Below are positions 1 through 6,945 of a stretch of 64,000 nucleotides of DNA, one piece after another (position 1 is the stretch's first letter; each line of letters opens with the position of its first letter). The stretch comes from a virus: the IMG/VR virus record IMGVR_UViG_3300036827_000091, positions 1 through 64,000 of that record; one strand, given 5' to 3'. Below the pieces are notes generated by a model. It did not search any database. It was given only the letters and a program-made list of their open reading frames with translations, and was not told the origin of the DNA. The position numbers and the translations under genes were made by a program.

Positions 1-170
1 CCGGCCAGGTGGTCCGCAAGATCCTGCGCGAATATCAGCAGCTGGGCGAGCAGCTGGGCCTCGGCGTGGAGCTGGGCACCCCGCTGGACGGTGGCGACGA
101 CGGCGAAACCGAAGCCAGCCAGGAACGCAGCCAGATCGTGGCCGCATACAAGTCGCAGTACCTGGTGTGA
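1..170 (+). CDS. 3' end of an unidentified upstream gene (partial)
   Basis: The reading frame is open from base 3 to a TGA at 168-170, giving the last 55 residues of a protein that begins before the window. The tail is charged and helical (many Gln, Glu and Gly) and ends in YKSQYLV. It lies just ahead of the decoration and capsid genes, where portal, maturation protease or scaffold genes normally sit in actinophages. The fragment alone does not identify which of these it is. Confidence 0.6.
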   Translation, partial: GQVVRKILREYQQLGEQLGLGVELGTPLDGGDDGETEASQERSQIVAAYKSQYLV

Positions 171-176
171 CCTGAC

Positions 177-377
177 ATGGCGCGCATCGTCATCACCAAG
201 ACCACGACAATCGCGGGGTCCGGCTACGCGCAGCCCCCGCGCACCTTGCACGCCGGCGAAATCGTTGAGCTGTCCTCCGCGGAGCAGACAGCCGTCACCG
301 GGGCCGGCGGCACTCTCCGCGCCAGCGTCTACCGCGACCAGCTCGGGCTGGCCGTCGGCGTCACCAACAGCAACTAG
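177..377 (+). CDS. small hypothetical protein, head module
   Basis: A 66-residue protein starting at ATG 177, seven bases after the upstream stop. Its short beta-rich sequence (MARIVITKTTTIAGSG) has no motif I recognise. It sits between the cut upstream gene and the decoration-like protein and is probably cotranscribed with the head genes. A small head accessory role is inference from position only. Confidence 0.65.
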   Translation: MARIVITKTTTIAGSGYAQPPRTLHAGEIVELSSAEQTAVTGAGGTLRASVYRDQLGLAVGVTNSN

Positions 378-389
378 GAGGTCAGCCCG

Positions 390-881
390 ATGACCGCGGT
401 CCTTCCGCACTATCGCCAGGGGCCTGCCAACTTCCAGGTCAGCGCGCTGACATTCGGTGGGCAGCTGGTGGAGAACACCAACCAGACAGCAGGCACCACG
501 GACCTGACGGTCCGTCCCGCCGCTGCCGGGTCCAAGGCCGTGCTCGGCGTGTCCGGCAAGGACGCCAACGTCCTGGCTACCCAGACCGGCACGGTCAACG
601 CTTTCGGCGCGACCGGCATCGACATTTCGGTGCTGGACGATTTCACCTCCGTCTACTTCGGCGGTGTGGACATTTTCGTGTGGTACGCGGGCGCGTGCGC
701 TCCTGGCGTGCTCCTGATCGCAGGTGCAACGGGCACCGTGGTCACCGTCGGCGCGGGCACCTTCGACCAGGTGATCGGGCGCTGCACACAGCCTGGCGGA
801 GTGGCCGCCGGGCAGCTGACTCAGCAGATCGGCGGCCTCGGCGCTTCGTCGTTCTTCCTGGGCCGAGCCCGGATCTTCTAG
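390..881 (+). CDS. head decoration-like protein
   Basis: A 163-residue Gly/Ala/Val-rich beta protein, with AGGAGG seven bases before ATG 390. Its composition, size and position directly before the major capsid gene match the small head-decoration or stabilisation proteins (DUF2190-like) of many siphoviruses, which trimerise on the outside of the capsid. No diagnostic motif is visible, so the call rests on synteny and general appearance. An alternative is a minor head protein of unknown role. Confidence 0.6.
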   Translation: MTAVLPHYRQGPANFQVSALTFGGQLVENTNQTAGTTDLTVRPAAAGSKAVLGVSGKDANVLATQTGTVNAFGATGIDISVLDDFTSVYFGGVDIFVWYAGACAPGVLLIAGATGTVVTVGAGTFDQVIGRCTQPGGVAAGQLTQQIGGLGASSFFLGRARIF

Positions 882-894
882 GGAGGACTGACCG

Positions 895-1806
895 ATGCCG
901 GTTGGTGCACGCGGCTATTCCGATGGCCCGCGGATCACTGTCAACGCGCTGCTGAAGGACCCGCTCACCATCCCAGCGCTCATTCTGGACATGACGCAAA
1001 ACGAGTTCATCGTGGACTCGGTATTGCGCCCCGGCGGCAGCGCTCCTTCGGGCGCGGTGCGTTACTCGGAAAGCACGCCGCTGTACGCGGATGACTTCCC
1101 CGAGGTGCGCCCCGAGTTCGGCGAAGTGCCGGTCGTGCCGACCAGCCTGGGCCTGCCCCGGGTGGTGTTCGCGCACGAGCGCGCCATGGCGATCATGGTG
1201 TCGGACGAGATGCGCCGCCGCCAGACCGTGGACCCGGTGACCAGGCAGCTGATGCAGGTCAAAAACACGATGGTCTACTCCTGGAATGCCGCGTTCTACA
1301 GCGCGGTGGTGGCCAACGCCTCCGTCCAGACCTTGGCCGTCACCAACACCTGGGCTTCGGTTGCGGCCACCATCCGGGCCGACCTGGCACAGGCCATGTT
1401 CCTGCTGGAAAACAGCAACGTGGTCAGCCCGTCCGGGCTCACCCAGTGGTTCGGCTTCGAGGCCGACACCCTGATCATCAACCACGGCACGAAGAACACG
1501 CTGCTGCAAAGCAACACGTTCGCCGCGCCGTACGTCGGCGACATCGCCAGCGAAAACCTGCTGTACACGGGCGTGCTGCCGCAGAAGATCATGAACCTTG
1601 ACGTCATGGTGTCCCGCCAGGTCCCCGCGGGCAACGCGATCGTCATGCAGCGCAAGCGCTGCGGGTTCATCGCCGACGAGCTGCCGTTCATCGCCGGCCC
1701 GCTGTACCGCGACGAGCCGCGGAAGACGTACCGGTCCGACACCCAGCGGGCATCCGCCATCGGCCTGGACCAGCCGCTGGCCATCTGCCTGCTTTCTGGA
1801 GTCTGA
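895..1806 (+). CDS. major capsid protein, HK97 fold
   Basis: A 303-residue protein with the size and layout of actinophage HK97-type capsid proteins that lack a long N-terminal delta domain. An N-terminal arm is followed by a region with FAHERAMAIMVSDEMRRR (about residues 93-110), which fits the spine helix. The C-terminal A-domain strands end near the chain end (LPFIAGPLYRDEPRKTYR). It is preceded by a decoration-like gene and followed by connector genes, the usual order. The stop TGA shares its A with the next ATG. No separate protease is in view; it may lie before base 1. Confidence 0.88.
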   Translation: MPVGARGYSDGPRITVNALLKDPLTIPALILDMTQNEFIVDSVLRPGGSAPSGAVRYSESTPLYADDFPEVRPEFGEVPVVPTSLGLPRVVFAHERAMAIMVSDEMRRRQTVDPVTRQLMQVKNTMVYSWNAAFYSAVVANASVQTLAVTNTWASVAATIRADLAQAMFLLENSNVVSPSGLTQWFGFEADTLIINHGTKNTLLQSNTFAAPYVGDIASENLLYTGVLPQKIMNLDVMVSRQVPAGNAIVMQRKRCGFIADELPFIAGPLYRDEPRKTYRSDTQRASAIGLDQPLAICLLSGV

Positions 1807-2231
1807 TGTCCAAGTACGAGGCGCTGGTCAACCTTTCGGTCCCGCGCAAGAACGACCCGAACAAGGAAACCGACCTGGTCATGGCCGGTGACACGGTCGA
1901 TCTTGACGACGACACGGCGGCTAAGCTCCTGCCCCCGATGCGGCGGCCCGCGCTGGTCCGCAAGGCAGCCGACCGCACCAGCGAGCGCACTGTGCTGCTG
2001 CCCCGGCACCTGTCCGGGGTGGCCATCAACCATCGCACCGGCAAGCGGGTCGGGTACCCCGGCCCGCCTGCCGACGCCCGCCCGGACCCCCCCGGCAGCT
2101 CCCAGGTGCTCGTGCAGGAGCTGCCCGAGGGAAACGAGCCGGTGCCCGAGTCTGAGAACCAGCCGCCTGGCGACGCGGTGGATCTCCCGCCCCGCCACCG
2201 GCAGGGTGCCACGGCGAGATCAGGGAGGTAA
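1806..2231 (+). CDS. hypothetical protein after major capsid gene
   Basis: A 141-residue protein starting at the ATG that overlaps the capsid stop by one base. The first 60 residues look folded (charged, with a VMAGDTVDLDDDTAAKLL stretch); the rest is Pro- and Glu-rich and probably disordered. Many siphoviruses have a small gene here that contributes to head completion, but no family signature is visible. The tight overlap implies translational coupling to the capsid gene. Confidence 0.65.
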   Translation: MSKYEALVNLSVPRKNDPNKETDLVMAGDTVDLDDDTAAKLLPPMRRPALVRKAADRTSERTVLLPRHLSGVAINHRTGKRVGYPGPPADARPDPPGSSQVLVQELPEGNEPVPESENQPPGDAVDLPPRHRQGATARSGR

Positions 2232-2237
2232 CCACCT

Positions 2238-2660
2238 GTGGCTGTAGCCGTGCCGGCAGCGATCCGCCTCACCTGTCCGCGCTGCAGGATTCTGCGTGCG
2301 TTCGCCAACATGGACGGTGGGACGAACTTTCGCTGCTCAGGCTGTGAGCTTCAGTACACGCTGTCAACGGTAGCCCCCACCGGCACCTCGACAGCGACTC
2401 TCGCGGCAGGCGGCACAGCTATCACCGTGGCATCCGGGGGGGCTAGCTTCACCAACGGCATGGTGCTGCTGTACGACACCGGCCAGAACGCTGAGGTGCT
2501 GACCGTCAACGGGGCCGCCACCGGCACCTCGATCCCGGTGACCGCGGCGATCAAAGCGCACAACTCGGGCGCGACGTTCGGCCAGCTGGCCAACACTGTC
2601 TCGTTCACCGGCTACGGGGTGGAGCCCCAGCCGCTGCCGGCCCCGCCGTGGGGGTTCTGA
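2238..2660 (+). CDS. zinc-ribbon plus beta-domain structural protein
   Basis: A 140-residue protein from GTG 2238 with GGGAGG upstream. Residues 12-35 form a zinc ribbon (CPRC, then CSGC about 18 residues on), followed by a Thr/Ala/Gly-rich beta domain (TATLAAGGTAITVASG) of a type seen repeatedly in phage head and tail proteins. A zinc ribbon in a virion gene is uncommon; it could mediate assembly or be a small folding unit. Function is unknown, and position suggests neck or head completion. Confidence 0.7.
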   Translation: MAVAVPAAIRLTCPRCRILRAFANMDGGTNFRCSGCELQYTLSTVAPTGTSTATLAAGGTAITVASGGASFTNGMVLLYDTGQNAEVLTVNGAATGTSIPVTAAIKAHNSGATFGQLANTVSFTGYGVEPQPLPAPPWGF

Positions 2661-2932
2661 TGGCGCTGGCCCGGTTTGTGCTGCAAAACGACGTCACCGT
2701 GGCTGCAGGCGCGGCCACGGCCGGGACCGGGGGGTTCGGCTCAGCCACCACCCCGGGCACTGCCTGGTCCGAGCTGTGGCCGGTGAAGTTCACCAAAGGC
2801 CAGGTCGTCTGGGCCGACTCGGTGGGGGGCAACGGCGCGGCCAGCTTGCTTTACACCGCCATCGGCGCGGGCAACCTGCGCGCTTTCGTGGACGGCCAGG
2901 ATTCCCTGGGCCGGGAAGGGCTGGCGAACTGA
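2660..2932 (+). CDS. hypothetical protein, neck region
   Basis: A 90-residue Gly/Ala-rich protein. The chosen start is ATG 2660, which overlaps the previous stop as TGATG; an in-frame GTG 12 bases upstream is less likely because TGATG coupling recurs in this genome. The predicted beta content and phage-like composition (FVLQNDVTVAAGAAT) suggest a virion component, but no family is recognised. Confidence 0.65.
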   Translation: MALARFVLQNDVTVAAGAATAGTGGFGSATTPGTAWSELWPVKFTKGQVVWADSVGGNGAASLLYTAIGAGNLRAFVDGQDSLGREGLAN

Positions 2933-3132
2933 TGACAGCGCCACAGCACGGATCACGTTACCCGGCGGGGACCTGGGGGCCTGGACACCGGGTGATGATC
3001 ATCGCCGTCGTGTTTTTCACCTTGTCCGCGCTGTCGTTCGCGTTCGCCACGATCCACAGCGACATCGGCAACCCGTACGCCTGGCTGGCCGCCGGCTTCG
3101 CCGCCTGCGCCCTGTCGTGGGCGCTGCCGTAG
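2932..3132 (+). CDS. small membrane protein in head-tail operon
   Basis: A 66-residue protein that starts at the ATG overlapping the preceding TGA. It has two hydrophobic helices, about residues 21-41 (MIIAVVFFTLSALSFAF) and 48-65, with a short polar loop. A two-helix membrane protein inside a morphogenesis operon is unusual. It may act in assembly, lysis timing or superinfection immunity, but nothing in the sequence decides this. Confidence 0.65.
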   Translation: MTAPQHGSRYPAGTWGPGHRVMIIAVVFFTLSALSFAFATIHSDIGNPYAWLAAGFAACALSWALP

Positions 3133-3142
3133 GGAGGCCGTC

Positions 3143-3358
3143 ATGGCACTGAACCCGCGCCGGGTCAACACCGACACCAACGTCACCTGGGACGGTGGGA
3201 CTTTCCGGGTGCTCCGCGGCACAATCATCGACTGCGCTTCCGGCTCAGCACAGGAAACCGCCTACGGCGGCGCGGGCAACCTGACCACCCTGTCCGGCCC
3301 GGACGCCACGGCGGTGAGCAGCGGCGACCTGGCCGTGGGGGCAGGGGGCAGTGGGTAG
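3143..3358 (+). CDS. hypothetical protein, neck region
   Basis: A 71-residue protein with GGGAGG upstream of ATG 3143. It has a short folded-looking N-terminus (TDTNVTWDGGTFRVLRG) and a Gly/Ser-rich tail. It sits directly before the connector gene, and a minor neck role is inferred from location alone. Confidence 0.6.
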   Translation: MALNPRRVNTDTNVTWDGGTFRVLRGTIIDCASGSAQETAYGGAGNLTTLSGPDATAVSSGDLAVGAGGSG

Positions 3359-3361
3359 CGG

Positions 3362-3904
3362 ATGGCGCTGTACAGCGATGTTGACACCTTGCGGCTGGTG
3401 CTTGACAGCACCGACGCGGGCACCGGCACGGCTGCGCAGCTTTCCGACGCCCAGCTGACCCAGGCGCTCACCTACGGCACCGACCGGGTCAGCACCTACG
3501 CGGGCACGGTGTTCGATCCGGCCGCAGCGGCAGGCCAGGCCGGCTACATGCCCGGCATCGTCGCTGACCTGGCTATTGACATCGCTGCCTGGTACGCCAC
3601 CACGATCTACCTGAAGCACAAGGGCCTGGCCGCGGACAGCCCGGTGGCGCTCCGGTACGCCGAGGCCAAGGCCATCCTCGAAGCGGTGCGCAAAGGCGAG
3701 GTCAGCCTGGACGTGGCCACCGAGGCCGCGGCCAGCGCCAAGATCATCAACCGCATCCCCGGCATTTTCACCAACGCCGACACCGACACCGTGTTCGACC
3801 CGTCCACCGGCTACCTGCAAACTGACACCAGCGTGGGCAGCTCCGCCGGCACCCGGCAGCCGGGCGGGCCGTTTGCCGGGCTCCTTGACGCGGAGCTTCC
3901 GTGA
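3362..3904 (+). CDS. head-to-tail connector, DUF1320/gp36-like
   Basis: A 180-residue protein whose layout resembles the DUF1320 (Mu gp36-like) or HK97 gp6-like head-tail joining family. An N-terminal YSDVDTLRLVL segment is followed by a helical body in which an acidic patch and a LAIDIAAWYATTIYL helix are followed by AILEAVRKGEVSL. Such proteins form a ring under the portal. The position, two genes before the tail terminator, agrees. The last 60 residues are low complexity. The stop overlaps the next GTG as GTGA. Confidence 0.7.
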   Translation: MALYSDVDTLRLVLDSTDAGTGTAAQLSDAQLTQALTYGTDRVSTYAGTVFDPAAAAGQAGYMPGIVADLAIDIAAWYATTIYLKHKGLAADSPVALRYAEAKAILEAVRKGEVSLDVATEAAASAKIINRIPGIFTNADTDTVFDPSTGYLQTDTSVGSSAGTRQPGGPFAGLLDAELP

Positions 3905-4416
3905 CCGGCACCGCAGCCCCGCGGCTGCGCGAGCTGGCCCGCCGCACCCACGCGGGCACCGGGCTGCTGTCCGGCTCGGTGGAGATCAACCAGGTGTACG
4001 CCCACTACCAGCATGAGCGGCTGGACCTGCGCCACCCGCGGGGCGGCGGACCCAAATACCTGGAACGCCCGCTGTTCGATCATTTCCCCACCTGGTACGG
4101 CAACATCGCCCGCAGCTTCCTTGACGACGGCGGCGAGCGGGCCATGTGGCACGCCATGGAAGACCTGTCCGATCTGGCCGAGCTGGCCGCGCCGTGGGAG
4201 TTCGGCGACCTGATCCACTCAGGCCACCCGCATGTGGCCCGCGGCACGCGGGACGTGTACGACCGGCCGCCGAAGCGGCACCGGCTCACCGAGGCGGAGC
4301 TGAAAGCCAAGTCCCGGCTTCGCTGGGCCTCGCTGCCGGCGGCGCTCAAAGGCTGGATCTACTGGAACAAGACGGCCCGTGGCCGGGCCGGCCTGCCCCC
4401 GGCCAGGAGGGCATGA
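3901..4416 (+). CDS. neck/minor head protein
   Basis: A 171-residue basic protein starting at GTG 3901, overlapping the previous gene by four bases. It is rich in Arg, Trp and His, with a Pro-rich linker near residue 120. It occupies the slot between connector and tail terminator where HK97 gp10-like neck proteins are found, but the sequence does not clearly match that family. Confidence 0.6.
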   Translation: MTGTAAPRLRELARRTHAGTGLLSGSVEINQVYAHYQHERLDLRHPRGGGPKYLERPLFDHFPTWYGNIARSFLDDGGERAMWHAMEDLSDLAELAAPWEFGDLIHSGHPHVARGTRDVYDRPPKRHRLTEAELKAKSRLRWASLPAALKGWIYWNKTARGRAGLPPARRA

Positions 4417-4826
4417 TGGCAGCGCAGACGCAGGTGATCATGGACTGGATCACCGGGCTCGGCTGGGACACCCGGCAGGAGCTGGGATACCCGGTGCTGC
4501 CGGGGCCGTATGTGCCGCCTTCGCCTGACCGCCTGGTGGTGGTCACCGGGGGCGGCGGCCCCGGCTACCTGACCGAGGAGCCGGCCACCGACGGGTCCAA
4601 TTTCCAGGCGATGCTGCGCGGCGCGGCCGAAGACCCGCTGGGCGCTGAGGCTGCCGCGCAGCTGCTTGATGACCTGATTTTGCGCGCTGGCTTCCCGGTC
4701 ACGGTGGACGGCGCGGTGATCGTGTCGGTGTCCCGGGTCGGCTCCGGGCCGACCCCGCTGCCGTGGGACGAAACCGACCAGCGCGCCTCTTTCACCAGCA
4801 ACTACACGATCATCACGGGAGTCTGA
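4416..4826 (+). CDS. tail terminator / tail completion protein
   Basis: A 136-residue protein. ATG 4416 lies five bases after AGGAGG and is preferred over ATG 4413. The pattern of an N-terminal helix, a PDRLVVVTGGGGPGYLTEEP strand pair, a FQAMLRGAAEDP segment and a late beta strand is typical of the small tail terminator or minor capsid family that caps the tail tube and joins it to the head. Position before the tube protein supports this. Confidence 0.7.
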   Translation: MAAQTQVIMDWITGLGWDTRQELGYPVLPGPYVPPSPDRLVVVTGGGGPGYLTEEPATDGSNFQAMLRGAAEDPLGAEAAAQLLDDLILRAGFPVTVDGAVIVSVSRVGSGPTPLPWDETDQRASFTSNYTIITGV

Positions 4827-4827
4827 C

Positions 4828-5307
4828 ATGGCCGTTGGCGCACGGGTCACCTTGCAGCCCATCCCGCTCAACCTGTCGCCGAACGGCGCGACCTGGCTGG
4901 CTGCGACCAGCCCCGGCTACGACCTGGGCTCGCCGTCGGCGATCACCGCCTGGTCCGGCCAGCTGGGCGTGATGCTCCCCAACCCGGGCGGCAACATCAT
5001 CCTCGCCTACGCCTGCGGCGCTACCGCCGGGGGCGTCACCCAGGTGCTGGTCGGGGATGTGGTGGCCGGAAACCAGGTGCTCCCGGCCACCACCTACCAG
5101 TACACGATCGCCGCCAACAGCTCGGGCTGGCTGGGGCCGTGGTCCCCGGCCACGTTCAACCAGCAAGCGCCCACCAACGTGACCTACGCCGGGGCGATCA
5201 ACACCCAGGCGCTGCTCGCCGCCGCCCAGGGCTGCGTGGTGGTTGACCTGACCACCACCACCACGCTGGCGCTGCGCGCCTATTCCCTGATCCCGATCCA
5301 GCCGTAA
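4828..5307 (+). CDS. hypothetical tail-module protein
   Basis: A 159-residue beta-rich, Ala/Thr/Gly-rich protein with few charges, lying between the tail terminator and a small coiled-coil gene. It looks like a virion structural protein (VLVGDVVAGNQVLPATTYQYT) and could be an additional head-fibre or tail component. No family is recognised. Confidence 0.65.
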   Translation: MAVGARVTLQPIPLNLSPNGATWLAATSPGYDLGSPSAITAWSGQLGVMLPNPGGNIILAYACGATAGGVTQVLVGDVVAGNQVLPATTYQYTIAANSSGWLGPWSPATFNQQAPTNVTYAGAINTQALLAAAQGCVVVDLTTTTTLALRAYSLIPIQP

Positions 5308-5317
5308 AGGAGCTGAC

Positions 5318-5626
5318 GTGCCAGCTACCGATAAGCCAGAGGCTGTGCCGCCGGCGCAGCCTGCGGCCAGCCAGCCGCATGAGCAGCAGGATTCGGCTGC
5401 GCCCAGCCGGGCCGAGCTGGAAACCAGGCTGGCCGAGCTGCAGCAGCAGCTCCGCGGCGAGGACGCCCCCGCCACGGTGACGATGAAGGTGGAAGGCCCG
5501 CACGCCGCCTTCAGCTACGGCGGCGTGACCGTCGGAACCGAACCCACCGAAGTGCCTGCCAGCCACGCCGCCGCCCTCACCGAGGCAGCGGCGGACGCTG
5601 GCGTGACGATCACCCAGGAGAGCTGA
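5318..5626 (+). CDS. hypothetical protein with short coiled coil
   Basis: A 102-residue protein from GTG 5318, with AAAGGAG upstream. It has a Pro/Ala/Gln-rich start, a heptad-like helix at about residues 29-47 (RAELETRLAELQQQLRG) and a folded C-terminal half. It sits between tail genes. Its role is unknown; a scaffold-like or assembly role is only a guess. Confidence 0.6.
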   Translation: MPATDKPEAVPPAQPAASQPHEQQDSAAPSRAELETRLAELQQQLRGEDAPATVTMKVEGPHAAFSYGGVTVGTEPTEVPASHAAALTEAAADAGVTITQES

Positions 5627-5630
5627 AGAC

Positions 5631-6239
5631 ATGGCCGGGCCACCGCTTGTTTACACCCCGCCCAACTACACGACCACCAACGTCTTGTACGGCGTGGGGA
5701 TCTTGTTCACGGCGATCCCCGGCACCGCCGTGCCATCAGACCAGAACCTGGGCGTGGCATCCGCCTGGACCGGGCTCGGCTGGGGATACGTGGGCGCGAC
5801 CGAAGCCGGCGTGACCGTCACGTTCAACCCGAGCACGCAGGATCTGAACATCGAGGAGCAGCCCACCCCGGTGGCTGTGGTGGTGAACACCGCCACGCTG
5901 CAGATCACCTGCTCGCTGTCCGAGGAGACGCTGAGCAACGTCAACCTGTCCTGGGGCAACGGCGGATCGATCTCCACCACGGCTGCAGGCGCTGGCCAGC
6001 CGGGCAAGCAGGTGCTCACCCTGAGCACCAATTTCGCGTCGATGGCGTGCGCGGTGATCGGCAAAAACCAGCTGGGCTTCGCCCGGGTGCTGTCCATTCC
6101 CGCGGTCATGTCCGCTGGCCAGGTGCAAACCGCCTACCGGCGCGCCGCGCAGCAGCGGCTGTACCCGCTCACCCTGAACGCCACCTGCCCGTTCAACCAG
6201 ATCACCTGGACCGACCTGACCGCGATCGCCACCAGCTAG
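5631..6239 (+). CDS. major tail tube protein
   Basis: A 202-residue protein with tail-tube features: an alternating beta pattern, a GWGYVGATEAGVTVTFNP segment followed by an IEEQPTPVAVVV strand, a conserved-looking LSEETLSNV, and a C-terminal strand cluster. It stands immediately before the tail assembly chaperone genes and tape measure, which is the invariant siphovirus order. It should form the hexameric rings of the tail tube. Confidence 0.8.
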   Translation: MAGPPLVYTPPNYTTTNVLYGVGILFTAIPGTAVPSDQNLGVASAWTGLGWGYVGATEAGVTVTFNPSTQDLNIEEQPTPVAVVVNTATLQITCSLSEETLSNVNLSWGNGGSISTTAAGAGQPGKQVLTLSTNFASMACAVIGKNQLGFARVLSIPAVMSAGQVQTAYRRAAQQRLYPLTLNATCPFNQITWTDLTAIATS

Positions 6240-6250
6240 GAGCCCGCTTT

Positions 6251-6685
6251 ATGCCCTCATTCGACGCAGGCGATGTCCTCGAATCCCTCGACTGGGATTT
6301 CACCAGGGCCGGGGTGAAAGCCAAAGGCGTCGTGCCCGAGCCCAGCGACCACGCCATCGGCCAGTTCCTGGATGGGCTGAAGGAGCTGTACACCGAGGCC
6401 AAGGGCATGGACCTTGACCTGCCCGGGGACGCCACGCCCGAGCAGATGATGGACGCGCTCAGCCAGGTGACCGGGGAGAAGTTCGAGAGTTTCATGGCGG
6501 AAACCGCCCGGCTGTTCGCCGAGCTGTGCTCGGGCAAGCCCAGCCAGGAGCAGCTGCTGGCGCTGCCGCTGCGGGTGCGGGTCAAGTTCTACGGATGGGT
6601 GCAGGCCGAGGTGGTGCGCCCGGAAGCCGAAACCGGCGCTGGGAACGTGGTGGCGATGTCTCCGCGGTCCGCAGCCGCCGGGTAA
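6251..6685 (+). CDS. tail assembly chaperone, upstream frame
   Basis: A 144-residue acidic helical protein starting at ATG 6251. Its position between tail tube and tape measure, and the second open frame overlapping its 3' end in the -1 frame, match the lambda G/GT arrangement. Most ribosomes would end at the TAA at 6683-6685. The protein is expected to coat the tape measure during tail assembly. Confidence 0.78.
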   Translation: MPSFDAGDVLESLDWDFTRAGVKAKGVVPEPSDHAIGQFLDGLKELYTEAKGMDLDLPGDATPEQMMDALSQVTGEKFESFMAETARLFAELCSGKPSQEQLLALPLRVRVKFYGWVQAEVVRPEAETGAGNVVAMSPRSAAAG

Positions 6686-6945
6686 TCCTCTACGCCGCCC
6701 GGCGCTATTTCAGCCTCAGCCCGGATGAGTGGGACGCGCTGCCGTGGGGGGTCAGGCGGGCCTACCTGGACGGGCTGGAAGCCGACGGGACAATCAGCTT
6801 CCAGCAAGGCGCTGACGACGAAGACGGGCTGCCGTCCGCTGACCAGGGCGGGCCGGTGCGCCGCGCCGTCAAGGCCAGCAGCGACGTGATTGACATGGCC
6901 GCGATGCGCAAGGAGCTGGAAGCGGCGCGGGGAGGCGCGAAATGA
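6622..6945 (+). CDS. tail assembly chaperone, -1 frame extension (T domain)
   Basis: This frame lies -1 to the upstream chaperone frame and encodes a charged helical domain (RRVILYAARRYFSLSPDEWDAL) of the type found in GT fusion proteins. It has no convincing start of its own; the internal ATG 6595 lacks a ribosome site, so expression by -1 frameshifting is inferred. No canonical slippery heptamer is present. The best slip candidate I see is C-CCG-GAA at 6619-6625. Its TGA overlaps the tape measure ATG. Confidence 0.62.
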   Translation, partial: GSRNRRWERGGDVSAVRSRRVILYAARRYFSLSPDEWDALPWGVRRAYLDGLEADGTISFQQGADDEDGLPSADQGGPVRRAVKASSDVIDMAAMRKELEAARGGAK

